DNA from: Variovorax sp. J22P240
Lineage (GTDB): Bacteria; Pseudomonadota; Gammaproteobacteria; Burkholderiales; Burkholderiaceae_C
Length of the DNA: 64,000 nt
Assembly: GCF_030316855.1 (NCBI RefSeq)
Contig: NZ_JASZYR010000008.1
Span: 124,001 to 188,000, forward strand
Reading direction: 5' to 3'
Shown here: positions 8,453 to 17,815 of the stretch, in pieces
Position numbering within the stretch: position 1 is the stretch's first letter
How the letters are laid out: the number at the start of each line of letters is the position of its first letter
Program-made: the position numbers and the translations under genes
The notes under the pieces: model-generated
Told to the model about the DNA's origin: nothing
Seen by the model: the letters and a program-made list of their open reading frames with translations, nothing else
Database searches by the model: none

Positions 8453-9132
8453 CGCTCCCAGCCCCGCGAGCGCAGTTCGCATGCGGGGCAGTTGCCGCAG
8501 CCGTAGCCCCAGGCGTGGCGCTGCTCCCGGTCGCCGAGGTAGCAGGTGTGCGTGTCCTCGACGATCAGGTCGATCAGCGGGACGCCGCCCAGCCGGTGCG
8601 CCATCGCCCAGGTCTCTGCCTTGTCTATCCACATCAGCGGCGTCTCGATCACGAAGCGCCGATCCATGCCGAGCGACAACGCAAGCTGCATCGCCTTCAT
8701 CGTGTCGTCGCGGCAGTCGGGATAGCCGGAGAAATCCGTCTCGCACACGCCGGTGACGATCACCTCCAGCCCGCGCCGGTAGGCCAGCGCGCCAGAAAGG
8801 GTGAGGAACAGCAGGTTGCGCCCGGGAACGAAGGTGTTCGGCAGTCCGTTCGCCTGCATCTCGAAGGCAATGTCCTGCGTGAGCGACGAAGCGCTGACCT
8901 GGCCCAGCACATCGACCGACAGCATGTGGTCCTCGCCCAGCCGCGGCGCCCAGTGCGGGAAGCGCTCCCGCAGATGCGCCAGCACGGTGATTCGCGCTTC
9001 GAGTTCGACGCGATGGCGCTGGCCGTAGTCGAAGCCGACGGTTTCCACGCGCTCGAATTTGTCGAGTGCGTCGGCGAGACAGGTGGTGGAGTCCTGGCCG
9101 CCCGAGAAAAGGACGAGTGCGGTGTTGTGCAT
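8431..9132 (-). CDS. queC: 7-cyano-7-deazaguanine synthase QueC
   Basis: A 233-residue ATP-dependent enzyme that converts 7-carboxy-7-deazaguanine to preQ0 in queuosine biosynthesis. The PP-loop SGGQDST is at residues 10-16, and the zinc site is the C-terminal set C197, C212, C215, C218 (CGNCPAC). The PGRNLLFL segment in the middle is also typical. Length is normal. No other queuosine gene is nearby, and the 22-base convergent overlap with the upstream ABC transporter is probably just compact packing. Confidence 0.96.
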   Translation of the reverse strand: MHNTALVLFSGGQDSTTCLADALDKFERVETVGFDYGQRHRVELEARITVLAHLRERFPHWAPRLGEDHMLSVDVLGQVSASSLTQDIAFEMQANGLPNTFVPGRNLLFLTLSGALAYRRGLEVIVTGVCETDFSGYPDCRDDTMKAMQLALSLGMDRRFVIETPLMWIDKAETWAMAHRLGGVPLIDLIVEDTHTCYLGDREQRHAWGYGCGNCPACELRSRGWERYVASTL

Positions 9133-9145
9133 GGCGACCGACTCT

Positions 9146-9613
9146 CTAGAGGAAGCGCTCCAGCAGCTTGCGCGAGGGGCGGTCCAGCGACTTCACGTCG
9201 GGAATGCGGAACTGCACGCCATGCGCGCTGGCGATCAGCAGCGCGCCGCCTTCCAGGCGACGGATGTCCTCCTCGGCCTTGAGCACGAAGCTGCTCTCGC
9301 CGCGGTCGGTGCTCACCTGCCAGGTGCTGGGAACGCCGAAGCTCGACACCTTGTGCAGTTTCAGCAGCGTCGGCGCGAAATCGCGCGCGACCAGATCCTC
9401 GTCGAGCAACTGGCGCAACGATGCGGGCAGCACGTCCATCCGGTCGATCCACACGAGTTCGCGGCCATCGCTGCCGACGAGTGAAATGCCGTCGTCCGGC
9501 GCGGTGAGCGGAAACGCACGCACCGGCACCACGCCGATATGGCGCATGCCTTCGGCATCGGTCAGCACGAGGCGGCCGAACGCATCGCGTTCCAGTTGAA
9601 GTCGGTCCATCAT
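9146..9613 (-). CDS. DUF1854 protein, cyanophycin-associated
   Basis: A 155-residue soluble protein with no signal peptide or membrane segment, matching the DUF1854 family (LVLTDAEG near the start, IGVVPVRAFPLTAPDDGISL, then a C-terminal SRKLLERFL). Its start overlaps the stop of the ABC exporter gene by 4 bases (9610-9613), so the two are translationally coupled. As I recall, family members are annotated as cyanophycin-metabolism-associated, and cyanophycin synthetases are indeed divergent next door. The biochemical role is unknown; a partner or regulator of the ABC protein is my inference. Confidence 0.8.
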   Translation of the reverse strand: MMDRLQLERDAFGRLVLTDAEGMRHIGVVPVRAFPLTAPDDGISLVGSDGRELVWIDRMDVLPASLRQLLDEDLVARDFAPTLLKLHKVSSFGVPSTWQVSTDRGESSFVLKAEEDIRRLEGGALLIASAHGVQFRIPDVKSLDRPSRKLLERFL

Positions 9614-11886
9614 GCTTCCCCCGCCGGATGGGCTGCGTGGCTGCCGAGCGCCATCGCCACCGCCGCGCGTTCGTCCGCAGCGCCGGCGCTCTCGTCGTCG
9701 GCTTGCCGCAATTGCGCCTGGTAGAGCCGCCAGTAGGCGCCCTGCCGGGCCATGAGTTCGTCGTGCGGACCGACTTCGACGATCTCGCCGCGGTCCATCA
9801 CCACCAGCCGATCGGCCTTGCGCAGCGTCGAGAGGCGGTGCGCGATGGCGATCGTCGTGCGGCCTTGCACCAGATTGTCGAGCGCCTTCTGGATTTCCTT
9901 CTCGGTCTCGGTGTCGACCGCCGACGTGGCCTCGTCGAGGATCAGGATGCGCGGGTCGATCAGCAGCGCTCGCGCGATGCTGATGCGCTGGCGCTCGCCG
10001 CCCGAAAGCCCCTGGCCGCGCTCGCCGACCAGCGAGTCGTAGCCATGCGCCAGTCGCAGGATGAAGTCGTGCGCATGAGCGGCGCGGGCCGCGGCGACGA
10101 TCTCCTCGCGCGTGGCGTCGGGCTTGCCGTAGGCGATGTTCTGCGCGATGGTGCCGAAGAACAGGAAGGGTTCCTGCAGCACCAGCCCCACGTGGCGCCG
10201 GTAGTCGGCCACCGCGAAGCGGCGAATGTCGGTGCCGTCGACCCTGATGGCGCCATCGGTCACGTCGTAGAAGCGGCAGATCAGGTTGACCAGCGTGCTC
10301 TTGCCCGATCCGCTGTGGCCCACCAGGCCGATCATCTCGCCGGGCTCGATGACGAGATCGAGGTCGCGGATCACCGCGCGGCTGCCGTAGCGGAAGCCCA
10401 CGTCGGCCATCTCGATGCGTCCCTGCACGCGCTCGACCTTCACCGGATTGGCCGGCTCGGGCACGTTGCTCACGTGGTCGAGGATGTCGAAGATGCGCTT
10501 GGCGCCGGCCGCCGCCTTTTGCGTGACCGAGACGATGCGGCTCATCGAATCGAGCCGCGTGTAGAAGCGCCCGATGTAGGCGATGAAGGCGGTGAGCACA
10601 CCGACGGTGATGCGCCCGCGCGCCACCTGCCAGATGCCGAAGCCCCAGACCACGAGCAGGCCGATTTCCGTCAGCAGCGACACGCTGGGCGTGAACAGCG
10701 ACCAGGTCTTGTTGAGCTTGTCGTTGACCTGCAGGTTGTAGAGGTTGGCGGCGTGGAAGCGGTCGGCTTCGCGCTTTTCCTGCGCGAAGGCCTTCACCAC
10801 GCGGATGCCGGGAATGGTGTCGGCCAGCACGTTGGTCACCTCGCTCCACACGCGGTCGATCTTTTCGAAGCCGGTGCGCAGCCGGTCGCGCACGACGTGG
10901 ATCATCCAGGCGATGAAGGGCAAAGGGACCAAAGTGACGACCGCCAACAGCGGGTTGATCGAGAACAGGATCACCGCCGTCATCGTGATCATCAGCACGT
11001 CGGTCAGGAAGTCGAGCGCGTGCAGTGACAGGAAAACGTTGATGCGGTCAGTCTCCGAGCCGATGCGCGCCATCAGGTCGCCCGTGCGCTTGCCGCCGAA
11101 GTAATCCAGAGGCAACGTCAGCAAGTGTTCGTAAGTGGTGGTCCGCAGGTCGGCGCCGATACGTTCGGAGACCAGCGCCAGCATGTAAGTGCGCGCCCAA
11201 CCCAGTGCCCAGCCGACCAGCGCCGCACCCAGCAGTGCGCTGAGGAACATCACCACCTTGGCGACCGCGATCTTCTGGCCGTTCTGGAACGGGATCAGGA
11301 TGTCGTCCATCAGCGGGATGGTCAGGTAGGGCGGCACCAGCGTGGCGGCGGTAGAGGCCAGCGTCAGCAGGAAGCCGGTGATGAGCTGCTTTCGGTAGGG
11401 CTTGGCGAAGCGGCCCAGTCGCAGCAGCACCCAGGTGGAGGGCGGAGTCTGGAGTTCGGGCTCGGCGAGCGCGGCGTCGTCGACATCACCGCCCTCGCCT
11501 GTCACCTGCGCGACTCCCGCCGCCTGCTGCTCGAACAATTTCTGCAGCCGCAGCGCCGCCGGCTGGTTCGCCAGGGTGTAGCGCCAGCGGGCCACCCGGC
11601 CCCTGGCATCCAGCAGGTCGAGCGTGCCGATTCCGGCGTGGTCGGCCATTTGCAACTCGAGGCCCGGCGCCGGGAGCGGCCATTCCGCCCAGGTGCCGTC
11701 CGGCGCGCGGGCCAGCAAACGGCGCTCCGTCAACGCCAGCAGGCCGGAGGCAAATCGAAGATCCCCGTCGAGGTCAACCGGCAGGCTCGCCAGAACGTTT
11801 TCCGCATCAGTGAGCCGGCTTTTCAGAATGTCTGAAGCCTCCTCCGCTTCGCCCCCCGGGGTGCCTACTGGATCGTGATGTTGCAT
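9610..11886 (-). CDS. ABC transporter (fused permease-ATPase), cyanophycin-associated
   Basis: A 758-residue ABC half-exporter with an unusual N-terminal extension of about 160 residues before the membrane domain, which contains a DUF-like stretch (LASGLLALTERRLLARAPDG) resembling part of the DUF1854 partner. Six membrane helices follow (about 175-450), then an ATPase with GHSGSGKST, LSGGERQR and ILILDEATSAVD. I place the start at ATG 11886 (MQHHDP); an upstream in-frame start would run 55 residues into the promoter shared with cphA'. Substrate unknown; a link with cyanophycin or its dipeptide building blocks rests on gene neighbourhood. Confidence 0.82.
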   Translation of the reverse strand: MQHHDPVGTPGGEAEEASDILKSRLTDAENVLASLPVDLDGDLRFASGLLALTERRLLARAPDGTWAEWPLPAPGLELQMADHAGIGTLDLLDARGRVARWRYTLANQPAALRLQKLFEQQAAGVAQVTGEGGDVDDAALAEPELQTPPSTWVLLRLGRFAKPYRKQLITGFLLTLASTAATLVPPYLTIPLMDDILIPFQNGQKIAVAKVVMFLSALLGAALVGWALGWARTYMLALVSERIGADLRTTTYEHLLTLPLDYFGGKRTGDLMARIGSETDRINVFLSLHALDFLTDVLMITMTAVILFSINPLLAVVTLVPLPFIAWMIHVVRDRLRTGFEKIDRVWSEVTNVLADTIPGIRVVKAFAQEKREADRFHAANLYNLQVNDKLNKTWSLFTPSVSLLTEIGLLVVWGFGIWQVARGRITVGVLTAFIAYIGRFYTRLDSMSRIVSVTQKAAAGAKRIFDILDHVSNVPEPANPVKVERVQGRIEMADVGFRYGSRAVIRDLDLVIEPGEMIGLVGHSGSGKSTLVNLICRFYDVTDGAIRVDGTDIRRFAVADYRRHVGLVLQEPFLFFGTIAQNIAYGKPDATREEIVAAARAAHAHDFILRLAHGYDSLVGERGQGLSGGERQRISIARALLIDPRILILDEATSAVDTETEKEIQKALDNLVQGRTTIAIAHRLSTLRKADRLVVMDRGEIVEVGPHDELMARQGAYWRLYQAQLRQADDESAGAADERAAVAMALGSHAAHPAGEA

Positions 11887-12013
11887 TGTGTTTCTGTATC
11901 TCTGGCCCGCCAACGGACCCTTCATGGCGCTCGCCGGGCGCCGATTCTGACCGATGACCATGGGCGCTCTTGAAGGTGCCGCGGTGCTCGGCCAAAGCAC
12001 ATCGAACGTTTTC

Positions 12014-14257
12014 ATGACCCGTTTCGACGACATACGCCTGCTGCGCACCAACTATTTGCGCGGCCCCAACCTCTGGACCTACCGGCCCGTGCTGGAAGTC
12101 TGGCTCGACCTTGGCGCGCTCGAGGACTATCCCTCCAACAAGATCGACGGTTTCACCGACCGCCTGACGACCCTGCTGCCGGCGCTGATCGAGCACCACT
12201 GCGGCGTCGGCGAGCGCGGCGGCTTCATCCAGCGCCTGACCGAAGGCACATGGGCGGGCCACGTGCTGGAACACGTCGTGATCGAACTGCTCAACCTGGC
12301 CGGCATGCCGACGGGCTTCGGCCAGACGCGCAGCACCTCGCAGCATGGCGTCTACCGCATGGTCTTCCGCGCCCGCGACGAGCAGGTGGCCCGCGTGGCG
12401 CTCGGCGAAGGCCATCGCCTGCTGATGGCCGCCATCAACAACGACCCCTTCGACGCCGCCGCCGTGCAGCGCGCGGTCGACGCGGTCAAGGCCAAGGTCG
12501 AGGACTGTTACCTCGGCCCCAGCACCGCGTGCATCGTCGGCGCCGCCACGGATCGCGGCATCCCGCACATGCGGCTCAACAGCGGCAATCTGGTTCAACT
12601 CGGCTACGGCGCCAACCAGCAACGCATCTGGACGGCCGAGACCGACTACACCAGCGCCATCGGCGAATCCATCGCCAGCGACAAGGAACTGACCAAGTCG
12701 CTGCTCGCCAGTTGCGGCGTGCCGGTGCCCGAGGGCCAGGTGGTCGCCACCGCCGAGGAAGCCTGGGAAGCCGCCGAAGACGTCGGCCTGCCCGTGGTGG
12801 TGAAGCCTTCCGACGCCAACCACGGCCGCGGCGTCTCGCTCGAGCTCCACACGCGTGAGGAAGTCATCGCCGCCTTCGCGGTCGCCGAGCCGGAGGGCAG
12901 CGACGTGATGGTCGAGCGCTTCATCCGCGGGTCGGAACACCGCCTGCTGGTGGTCGGCGGACAGGTCGTTGCCGCAGCGCGCGGCGAGATCATCACCGTG
13001 ACCGGCGACGGCACCTCGACCGTGGCCCAGCTCATCGAGAGCCAGCTCAACAGCGACCCGCGCCGCGGTGCAGAAGAAGAGTTTCCGCTGGACGTGATCG
13101 TTCTCGACACCGACGCCAAGCTGCAGCTCGAACTCAAGCGCCAGGATCTCGACGGCACCGCGGTGCCCGCCTCCGGCCGGGTCGTGACGATCCAGCGCAA
13201 CGGCAACATGGCCATCGACTGCACCGACCAGGTCCACCCCGACGTCGCGCATGCCGCCGTGCTGGCCGCCCGCGTGGTCGGCCTGGACATCGCCGGCGTC
13301 GACCTCGTGGCGCTGGACATATCGCGGCCGCTGGCGGCCCAAGGCGGCGCCATCGTCGAAGTCAACGCCGGCCCCGGCCTGCTGATGCACCTGAAGCCCG
13401 CCGTCGGTTCGCCACGGCCGGTGGGTCGCGCGATCTGCGACCACCTGTTCCCCGACGATGCACCGGGCCGCATTCCCGTGGTCGGGGTCGCCGGCTCGCG
13501 CGACACCGCCGTCTTGTCGCGCCTGGTCGCGTGGCTGATCGGCCTCGGCGGCCGCCACACCGGTCTGGCCTGCCGCGACGGCCTCTTCCTCGAACGCCGC
13601 CGCGTCGATGCACGCAACAGTGCCAACTGGGAGGCCGGCCACCGCCTGCTGGTCAACCGCGCCGTGCAGGCCGTGGTGGTCGAGAACGGTGCCGAAACCA
13701 TCCTGCGCGACGGCCTCGCCTATGACCGCTGCGAAGTCGGCATCGTGACGGACCTCGAAGGTGCCGAAGCACTGGCCGAATTCGACATCACCGAAAGCGA
13801 CCAGATGGTGCGGGTGCTCCGCACCCAGGTCGACGTCGTACTGCCCGAAGGCACCGCCGTCCTCAACGCCGCCGACCAGCGTGTCGCCGGACTGGCGCCG
13901 CTGTGCGATGGCGACGTCATCCTGTATTCCACCGACCCGCAGGCCGAGGCGCTGGCCAAGCACCAGTCCAGCGGCGGCAAGGCCGTACTGGTGCGTCAGG
14001 ACCGCGTGGTGCTGGCCAACGGCAGCAGCGAATCCTTCCTGCCCGGACTCGGCCGCCTGACCATCTGGCGCGCCACGCACGTGGGCGTGAGCCTCGAAAG
14101 CCTGCTCGCCGCCGTCGCCGCGGGCTGGGCACTCGGCATTCCGCTGAACCTGATCGGCGCCGGCGTCGAAGCCTTCGAAGCCGATCTGCAAGCGGCACTC
14201 GCGTCTTTGCAGCTGTCGCAGACCCTTCTTTCGCCCGTCGAACAACAATTTGCCTGA
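12014..14257 (+). CDS. cphA': Cyanophycin synthetase-like protein CphA' with degenerate Mur-ligase half
   Basis: A 747-residue homologue of cyanophycin synthetase (multi-L-arginyl-poly-L-aspartate). The N-terminal and ATP-grasp parts are well kept (IRLLRTNYLRGPNLWTYR; PVVVKPSDANHGRG near 255; EVNAGPGLLMHLKP near 455). Where active CphA has the Mur-ligase P-loop GTNGKTTT, this protein has GVAGSRDT at residues 491-498, lacking the lysine, and it is about 108 residues shorter. It should therefore be able to carry out only the ATP-grasp type reaction, if any. The ATG at 12014 is chosen because family members begin near IRLLR; an in-frame ATG at 11954 is possible. It precedes cphA by 33 bases. Confidence 0.85.
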   Translation: MTRFDDIRLLRTNYLRGPNLWTYRPVLEVWLDLGALEDYPSNKIDGFTDRLTTLLPALIEHHCGVGERGGFIQRLTEGTWAGHVLEHVVIELLNLAGMPTGFGQTRSTSQHGVYRMVFRARDEQVARVALGEGHRLLMAAINNDPFDAAAVQRAVDAVKAKVEDCYLGPSTACIVGAATDRGIPHMRLNSGNLVQLGYGANQQRIWTAETDYTSAIGESIASDKELTKSLLASCGVPVPEGQVVATAEEAWEAAEDVGLPVVVKPSDANHGRGVSLELHTREEVIAAFAVAEPEGSDVMVERFIRGSEHRLLVVGGQVVAAARGEIITVTGDGTSTVAQLIESQLNSDPRRGAEEEFPLDVIVLDTDAKLQLELKRQDLDGTAVPASGRVVTIQRNGNMAIDCTDQVHPDVAHAAVLAARVVGLDIAGVDLVALDISRPLAAQGGAIVEVNAGPGLLMHLKPAVGSPRPVGRAICDHLFPDDAPGRIPVVGVAGSRDTAVLSRLVAWLIGLGGRHTGLACRDGLFLERRRVDARNSANWEAGHRLLVNRAVQAVVVENGAETILRDGLAYDRCEVGIVTDLEGAEALAEFDITESDQMVRVLRTQVDVVLPEGTAVLNAADQRVAGLAPLCDGDVILYSTDPQAEALAKHQSSGGKAVLVRQDRVVLANGSSESFLPGLGRLTIWRATHVGVSLESLLAAVAAGWALGIPLNLIGAGVEAFEADLQAALASLQLSQTLLSPVEQQFA

Positions 14258-14290
14258 CCGGCCGGACCTCGATCCGCGCCACCTACTGCC

Positions 14291-16858
14291 ATGGAAGTTA
14301 CCCGTACTCGCGCGCTGCGTGGGCCCAATCTCTGGAGCCGCCACACCTGCATCGAGGCGATCGTCACCTGCAAGGACGACGAGAACGCCATCGAACGGCT
14401 GGCCGGCTTCGAGCCCCGCCTGCGCGCCCTGTTCCCGAACATCGGCGAACTGCACCCCATCGTCCTCGGCCAACCGCTGGCGCTCGCTCATGTGCTCGAA
14501 AACGCCGCCGTGGCGATGCAGGCCCAGGCGGGCTGTGCAGTGAACTTCGGTCACACCGCGCGCACGATCGAAGACGGCGTCTACCAGGTCACCTTTCAGT
14601 ACAGCGAAGAGGCCGTCGGCCGGCGCGCGCTCGAACTGGCCAAGGCGCTCATCGACGCGTCGCAGAACGGCACCGATTTCGATGCCATCGCGGCCATCAC
14701 CGAACTGCGCGACCTCGACGAATCCGAGCGGCTGGGCCCGAGCACCGGCTCCATCGTCGATGCGGCCGTCGCGCGCGGCATCCCCTATCGCCGCCTGACC
14801 TCCGGCAGCCTCGTGCAGTTCGGCTGGGGCTCTAAGCAGCGTCGCATCCAGGCCGCGGAAGTCGACAGCACCAGCGGCGTGGCGGAGGCCATCGCGCAGG
14901 ACAAGGAATTGACCAAGCAACTGCTCAATGCGGCCGGCGTGCCGGTGCCGCTGGGCCGCCCGGTCACCGACGCCGATGACGGCTGGGCCGCAGCGCAGGA
15001 AATCGGCTTGCCCGTGGTGGTCAAGCCGCAGGACGGCAACCAAGGCAAGGGCGTCACCGTCAACATCACTACGCGGGAACAACTGATCTCCGCCTATGAC
15101 TCGGCTGCCGTCTACGGCGAGGTCATGGTCGAGAAATTCCTGCCCGGCTTCGACTTTCGCCTTTTGGTCGTGGGCGACCGGCTGGTGGCGGCCGCCCGCC
15201 GCGATCCTCCGCACGTGATCGGCGATGGCGCGAAGACGGTTCGCGAGCTGGTCGACGTGGTCAACCAGGACCCGCGACGCGGCGAAGGCCACGCCACCTC
15301 GCTCACCAAGATCCGGCTCGACGACATCGCCATCGGCCGCCTGGAAGCGCAAGGCCTCACGCCCGACAGCGTGCCCACGCTCGGCCAGCGCGTGGTGCTG
15401 CGCAACAACGCCAACCTCTCCACCGGAGGCACCGCCACCGACGTGACCGACACGGTGCACCCCGAAGTGGCGGCCCGCGCGGTCGATGCGGCGCAGATGG
15501 TCGGGCTGCACATCTGCGGCGTCGACATGGTCTGCGAGAACGTTCTGCGCCCGCTGGAAGAGCAGCACGGCGGCGTGGTCGAGGTCAACGCCGCGCCCGG
15601 CCTGCGCATGCACATCTCGCCCTCTTTCGGCCGAGGTCGCGCAGTCGGTGAAGCAGTGATGGACACGCTGTTCGCGCACGGCGACGACGGCCGCATCCCC
15701 GTGGTGGCCGTCACCGGCACCAACGGCAAGACCACCACCGCGCGCCTGATCAACCACCTGCTCGCCGGCAGCGGCCTCCGCACCGGCATGACCAACACCG
15801 ACGGCGTCTACGTCGACGGCCGGCAGACCGACAGCGGCGACTGCAGCGGACCCAAGAGCGCCCGCAACGTGCTGCTGCATCCCGACGTCGATGCCGCCGT
15901 GTTCGAAGTGGCGCGGGGCGGCATCCTGCGCGAGGGGCTCGGCTTCGACCGGTGCCAGGTGGCCGTGGTGACCAACATCGGCAGCGGCGACCACCTCGGA
16001 CTCAACTACATCACGACGGTCGAAGACCTGGCCGTGCTCAAGCGCGTCGTCGTGCGCAACGTGGCGCCCAACGGCTATGCGGTGCTCAACGCGACCGACC
16101 CCAACGTGGCGGCCATGGCCGTCACCTGCCCCGGCAGCGTGATCTTCTTCGCCGCTGACCGGCAGCATCCGGTGATGGCCACTCACCGCGCACAGGGCAA
16201 GCGCACTGTCTACGTCGACCAGGACACGCTGGTCGCCGCCGAAGGCTCGTGGCGCGAGCGCATTCCGCTGCGCGACGTGCAGATCACCCGCAACGGCACC
16301 ATCGGCTTCCAGGTCGACAACGTCATGGCGTCGGTCGCGGCCGCATGGGCGGTGGGCCTGGACTGGGACACCATCCGCAGCGGCCTCGCCAGCTTCAAGA
16401 ACGATGCCGCCGGCGTGCCGGGCCGGTTCAACGTGATGGATTACCGCGGCGCCACCGTGATCGCCGACTACGGCCACAACACCGACGCGATGCGCGCGCT
16501 GGTCGCCGCGGTCGACACCATGCCGGCAAAGAAGCGCTCGGTGGTGATCAGCGGCGCCGGCGACCGCCGCGACTGCGACATCCGCGACCAGACCGCGATC
16601 CTCGGCCAGGCCTTCGACGACGTGATCCTCTACCAGGACGCGGCGCAACGCGGCCGTGCCGACGGCGAGGTCATGGCCTTGCTTCGACAGGGCCTCGAAG
16701 GGGCGCAACGCACGCGCTTCATCGACGAGATCCGTGGTGAGTTCATCGCCATCGACAGTGCGCTTGCGCGGCTGCAGCCGGGCGACCTCTCGCTGATCCT
16801 GGTGGACCAGGTCGACGAAGCGCTCGCTCACCTCGCCAAGCGCATCGCGGCAGGCTGA
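14291..16858 (+). CDS. cphA: Cyanophycin synthetase CphA
   Basis: An 855-residue enzyme that polymerises aspartate and arginine into the storage polymer cyanophycin using ATP. Domains in order: N-terminal domain with RALRGPNLWSRH, ATP-grasp domain (VVVKPQDGNQGKGV near 240-255, EVNAAPGLRMH near 435), and a Mur-ligase-like domain with an intact P-loop GTNGKTTT at residues 476-483 and EVARGGILREGLGFD downstream. Length and motifs are those of a functional CphA. It follows cphA' on the same strand and is followed by a terminator-like hairpin. No cyanophycinase is encoded in the window. Confidence 0.95.
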   Translation: MEVTRTRALRGPNLWSRHTCIEAIVTCKDDENAIERLAGFEPRLRALFPNIGELHPIVLGQPLALAHVLENAAVAMQAQAGCAVNFGHTARTIEDGVYQVTFQYSEEAVGRRALELAKALIDASQNGTDFDAIAAITELRDLDESERLGPSTGSIVDAAVARGIPYRRLTSGSLVQFGWGSKQRRIQAAEVDSTSGVAEAIAQDKELTKQLLNAAGVPVPLGRPVTDADDGWAAAQEIGLPVVVKPQDGNQGKGVTVNITTREQLISAYDSAAVYGEVMVEKFLPGFDFRLLVVGDRLVAAARRDPPHVIGDGAKTVRELVDVVNQDPRRGEGHATSLTKIRLDDIAIGRLEAQGLTPDSVPTLGQRVVLRNNANLSTGGTATDVTDTVHPEVAARAVDAAQMVGLHICGVDMVCENVLRPLEEQHGGVVEVNAAPGLRMHISPSFGRGRAVGEAVMDTLFAHGDDGRIPVVAVTGTNGKTTTARLINHLLAGSGLRTGMTNTDGVYVDGRQTDSGDCSGPKSARNVLLHPDVDAAVFEVARGGILREGLGFDRCQVAVVTNIGSGDHLGLNYITTVEDLAVLKRVVVRNVAPNGYAVLNATDPNVAAMAVTCPGSVIFFAADRQHPVMATHRAQGKRTVYVDQDTLVAAEGSWRERIPLRDVQITRNGTIGFQVDNVMASVAAAWAVGLDWDTIRSGLASFKNDAAGVPGRFNVMDYRGATVIADYGHNTDAMRALVAAVDTMPAKKRSVVISGAGDRRDCDIRDQTAILGQAFDDVILYQDAAQRGRADGEVMALLRQGLEGAQRTRFIDEIRGEFIAIDSALARLQPGDLSLILVDQVDEALAHLAKRIAAG

Positions 16859-16859
16859 G

Positions 16860-16884
16860 AGCCCGCTCGCGAACACGGCGGGCT
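16860..16884 (+). terminator. Terminator-like hairpin after cphA
   Basis: AGCCCGC (16860-16866) pairs perfectly with GCGGGCT (16878-16884) around an 11-base loop, beginning 1 base after the cphA stop and followed by only a short TCT. The T tract is weak, so it may only slow transcription. Between it and the next gene lies a second small hairpin (ACGGCG at 17009-17014 with CGCCGT at 17026-17031). Confidence 0.5.
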
Positions 16885-17051
16885 TCTGCGAGCCATCTGC
16901 CCGTCCGTTTGCGGGATCTGTCCGACAAGAACGTGCGCCACCGAGGACTGGCCGACGGCCGTGATCTCCCACACACTCCGAGCTTCCCGGGCCGCAGACT
17001 GAGCACCCACGGCGGTGCAAGTCCGCGCCGTCAAAGCAAAAGGAGTGATTC

Positions 17052-17417
17052 ATGTCCAATGCCCTTCGTTCGTGCCTTGCGGTTCTTGTCGCGGCCGGCG
17101 GTCTTGTCGGTGCATCGTCGGCGCTCGCCCAGGCGTCCACCTCCGGTTCCCTCGTCTGCGACGGCGTCCTGCAGAACAAGCAGGCTTGCCTGCGCGAAAG
17201 AGGCGCGGCGCAACAGGAAGCGCGCCGTGGCGGACTCTCGAGTCCCGACGCTGCCACCCTCCAGGCGAATGCGCTGGCGCGGTGCAACCGCCAGCCTCCA
17301 GAAGACCGCGCCGCGTGCGAGGCACGTGTGCTCGGCACCGGACAAACCAACGTCACCGGCAGCGTCCTGGGCGGCGGCGTGATCCGCACGACCGTGGTGC
17401 CCGTCCCGGCGCGGTAG
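17052..17417 (+). CDS. Small exported protein of unknown function
   Basis: A 121-residue protein that I do not recognise. It starts with a clear signal peptide (about residues 1-27, hydrophobic core LAVLVAAGGLVGASSALAQA), after an AGGAG ribosome site 7 bases before the ATG. The mature part has four cysteines (C36, C46, C77 and C88 by my count) that could form disulfides in the periplasm, an arginine- and glutamine-rich middle and a glycine- and valine-rich tail. It stands alone between cphA and the Pho-box gene. It could be a small periplasmic structural or stress protein; nothing in the sequence decides. Confidence 0.7.
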   Translation: MSNALRSCLAVLVAAGGLVGASSALAQASTSGSLVCDGVLQNKQACLRERGAAQQEARRGGLSSPDAATLQANALARCNRQPPEDRAACEARVLGTGQTNVTGSVLGGGVIRTTVVPVPAR

Positions 17418-17460
17418 AGGGGTCTGCCGCATGCCCGCCGCGCAGGTTCAATGTCCTGCC

Positions 17461-17505
17461 TTGTCATGCGGCTGTCACAAATGGCGAGGACGCGCTGGCT
17501 ATAGT
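17461..17505 (+). promoter_or_regulatory. Pho box and -10 upstream of a small gene and CYTH-CHAD gene
   Basis: TTGTCAT (17461-17467) and CTGTCAC (17472-17478) are direct repeats separated by 4 bases, a close match to the PhoB box (CTGTCAT-N4-CTGTCAT). A good -10, TATAGT, lies at 17500-17505, 21 bases beyond the box, one helical turn further than in the classical phoA arrangement. The ATG of the next gene is at 17534. Phosphate-starvation control of the following genes is inferred. Confidence 0.6.
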
Positions 17506-17533
17506 CAAGGGCTTGTCCCCACGAGGAAAGCCC

Positions 17534-17785
17534 ATGAACGCCATCAAGGTCGCTCGCCGGTTCATTGAAACGGACCCGGCCAACGAGTCGGCAAAGATCC
17601 TGGCCAGACTGGTGCTGGCGCTCGAGTCGGAGCACAGCTTCGAACTGGTCACGCTGTATGAACTCGACTACAAGAGCTTCCAGTTGGCGATGGACATCCT
17701 CAGGGAATGGCGCCTTGACCGCTATTACGCCAGCAAGTCGAAGCTGTTCGATTTGTCGATGCAGGTCAATGAACTGGACACCTGA
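17534..17785 (+). CDS. Small conserved-looking protein of unknown function
   Basis: An 83-residue, mostly helical soluble protein with no signal peptide, starting at an ATG preceded by GAGGAA. The composition is ordinary and the reading frame ends just before the CYTH-CHAD gene, 30 bases away on the same strand, so the two are likely co-transcribed from the Pho-box promoter at 17461-17505. The stretch LYELDYKSFQLAMDILREWRLDRYYASKSK is the most distinctive part. I do not know the family. A role in the phosphate response is suggested by context only. Confidence 0.7.
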   Translation: MNAIKVARRFIETDPANESAKILARLVLALESEHSFELVTLYELDYKSFQLAMDILREWRLDRYYASKSKLFDLSMQVNELDT

Positions 17786-17815
17786 TCCCGGCGCGTGGGC
17801 GCCGTCAGGCGCGCT

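Noticed and set aside
17001..17031. GGTGCAAGTCC-like sequence suggesting a cobalamin riboswitch
   Set aside because: Only a small hairpin is present; other conserved riboswitch elements are missing and the gene after it is an unknown exported protein.
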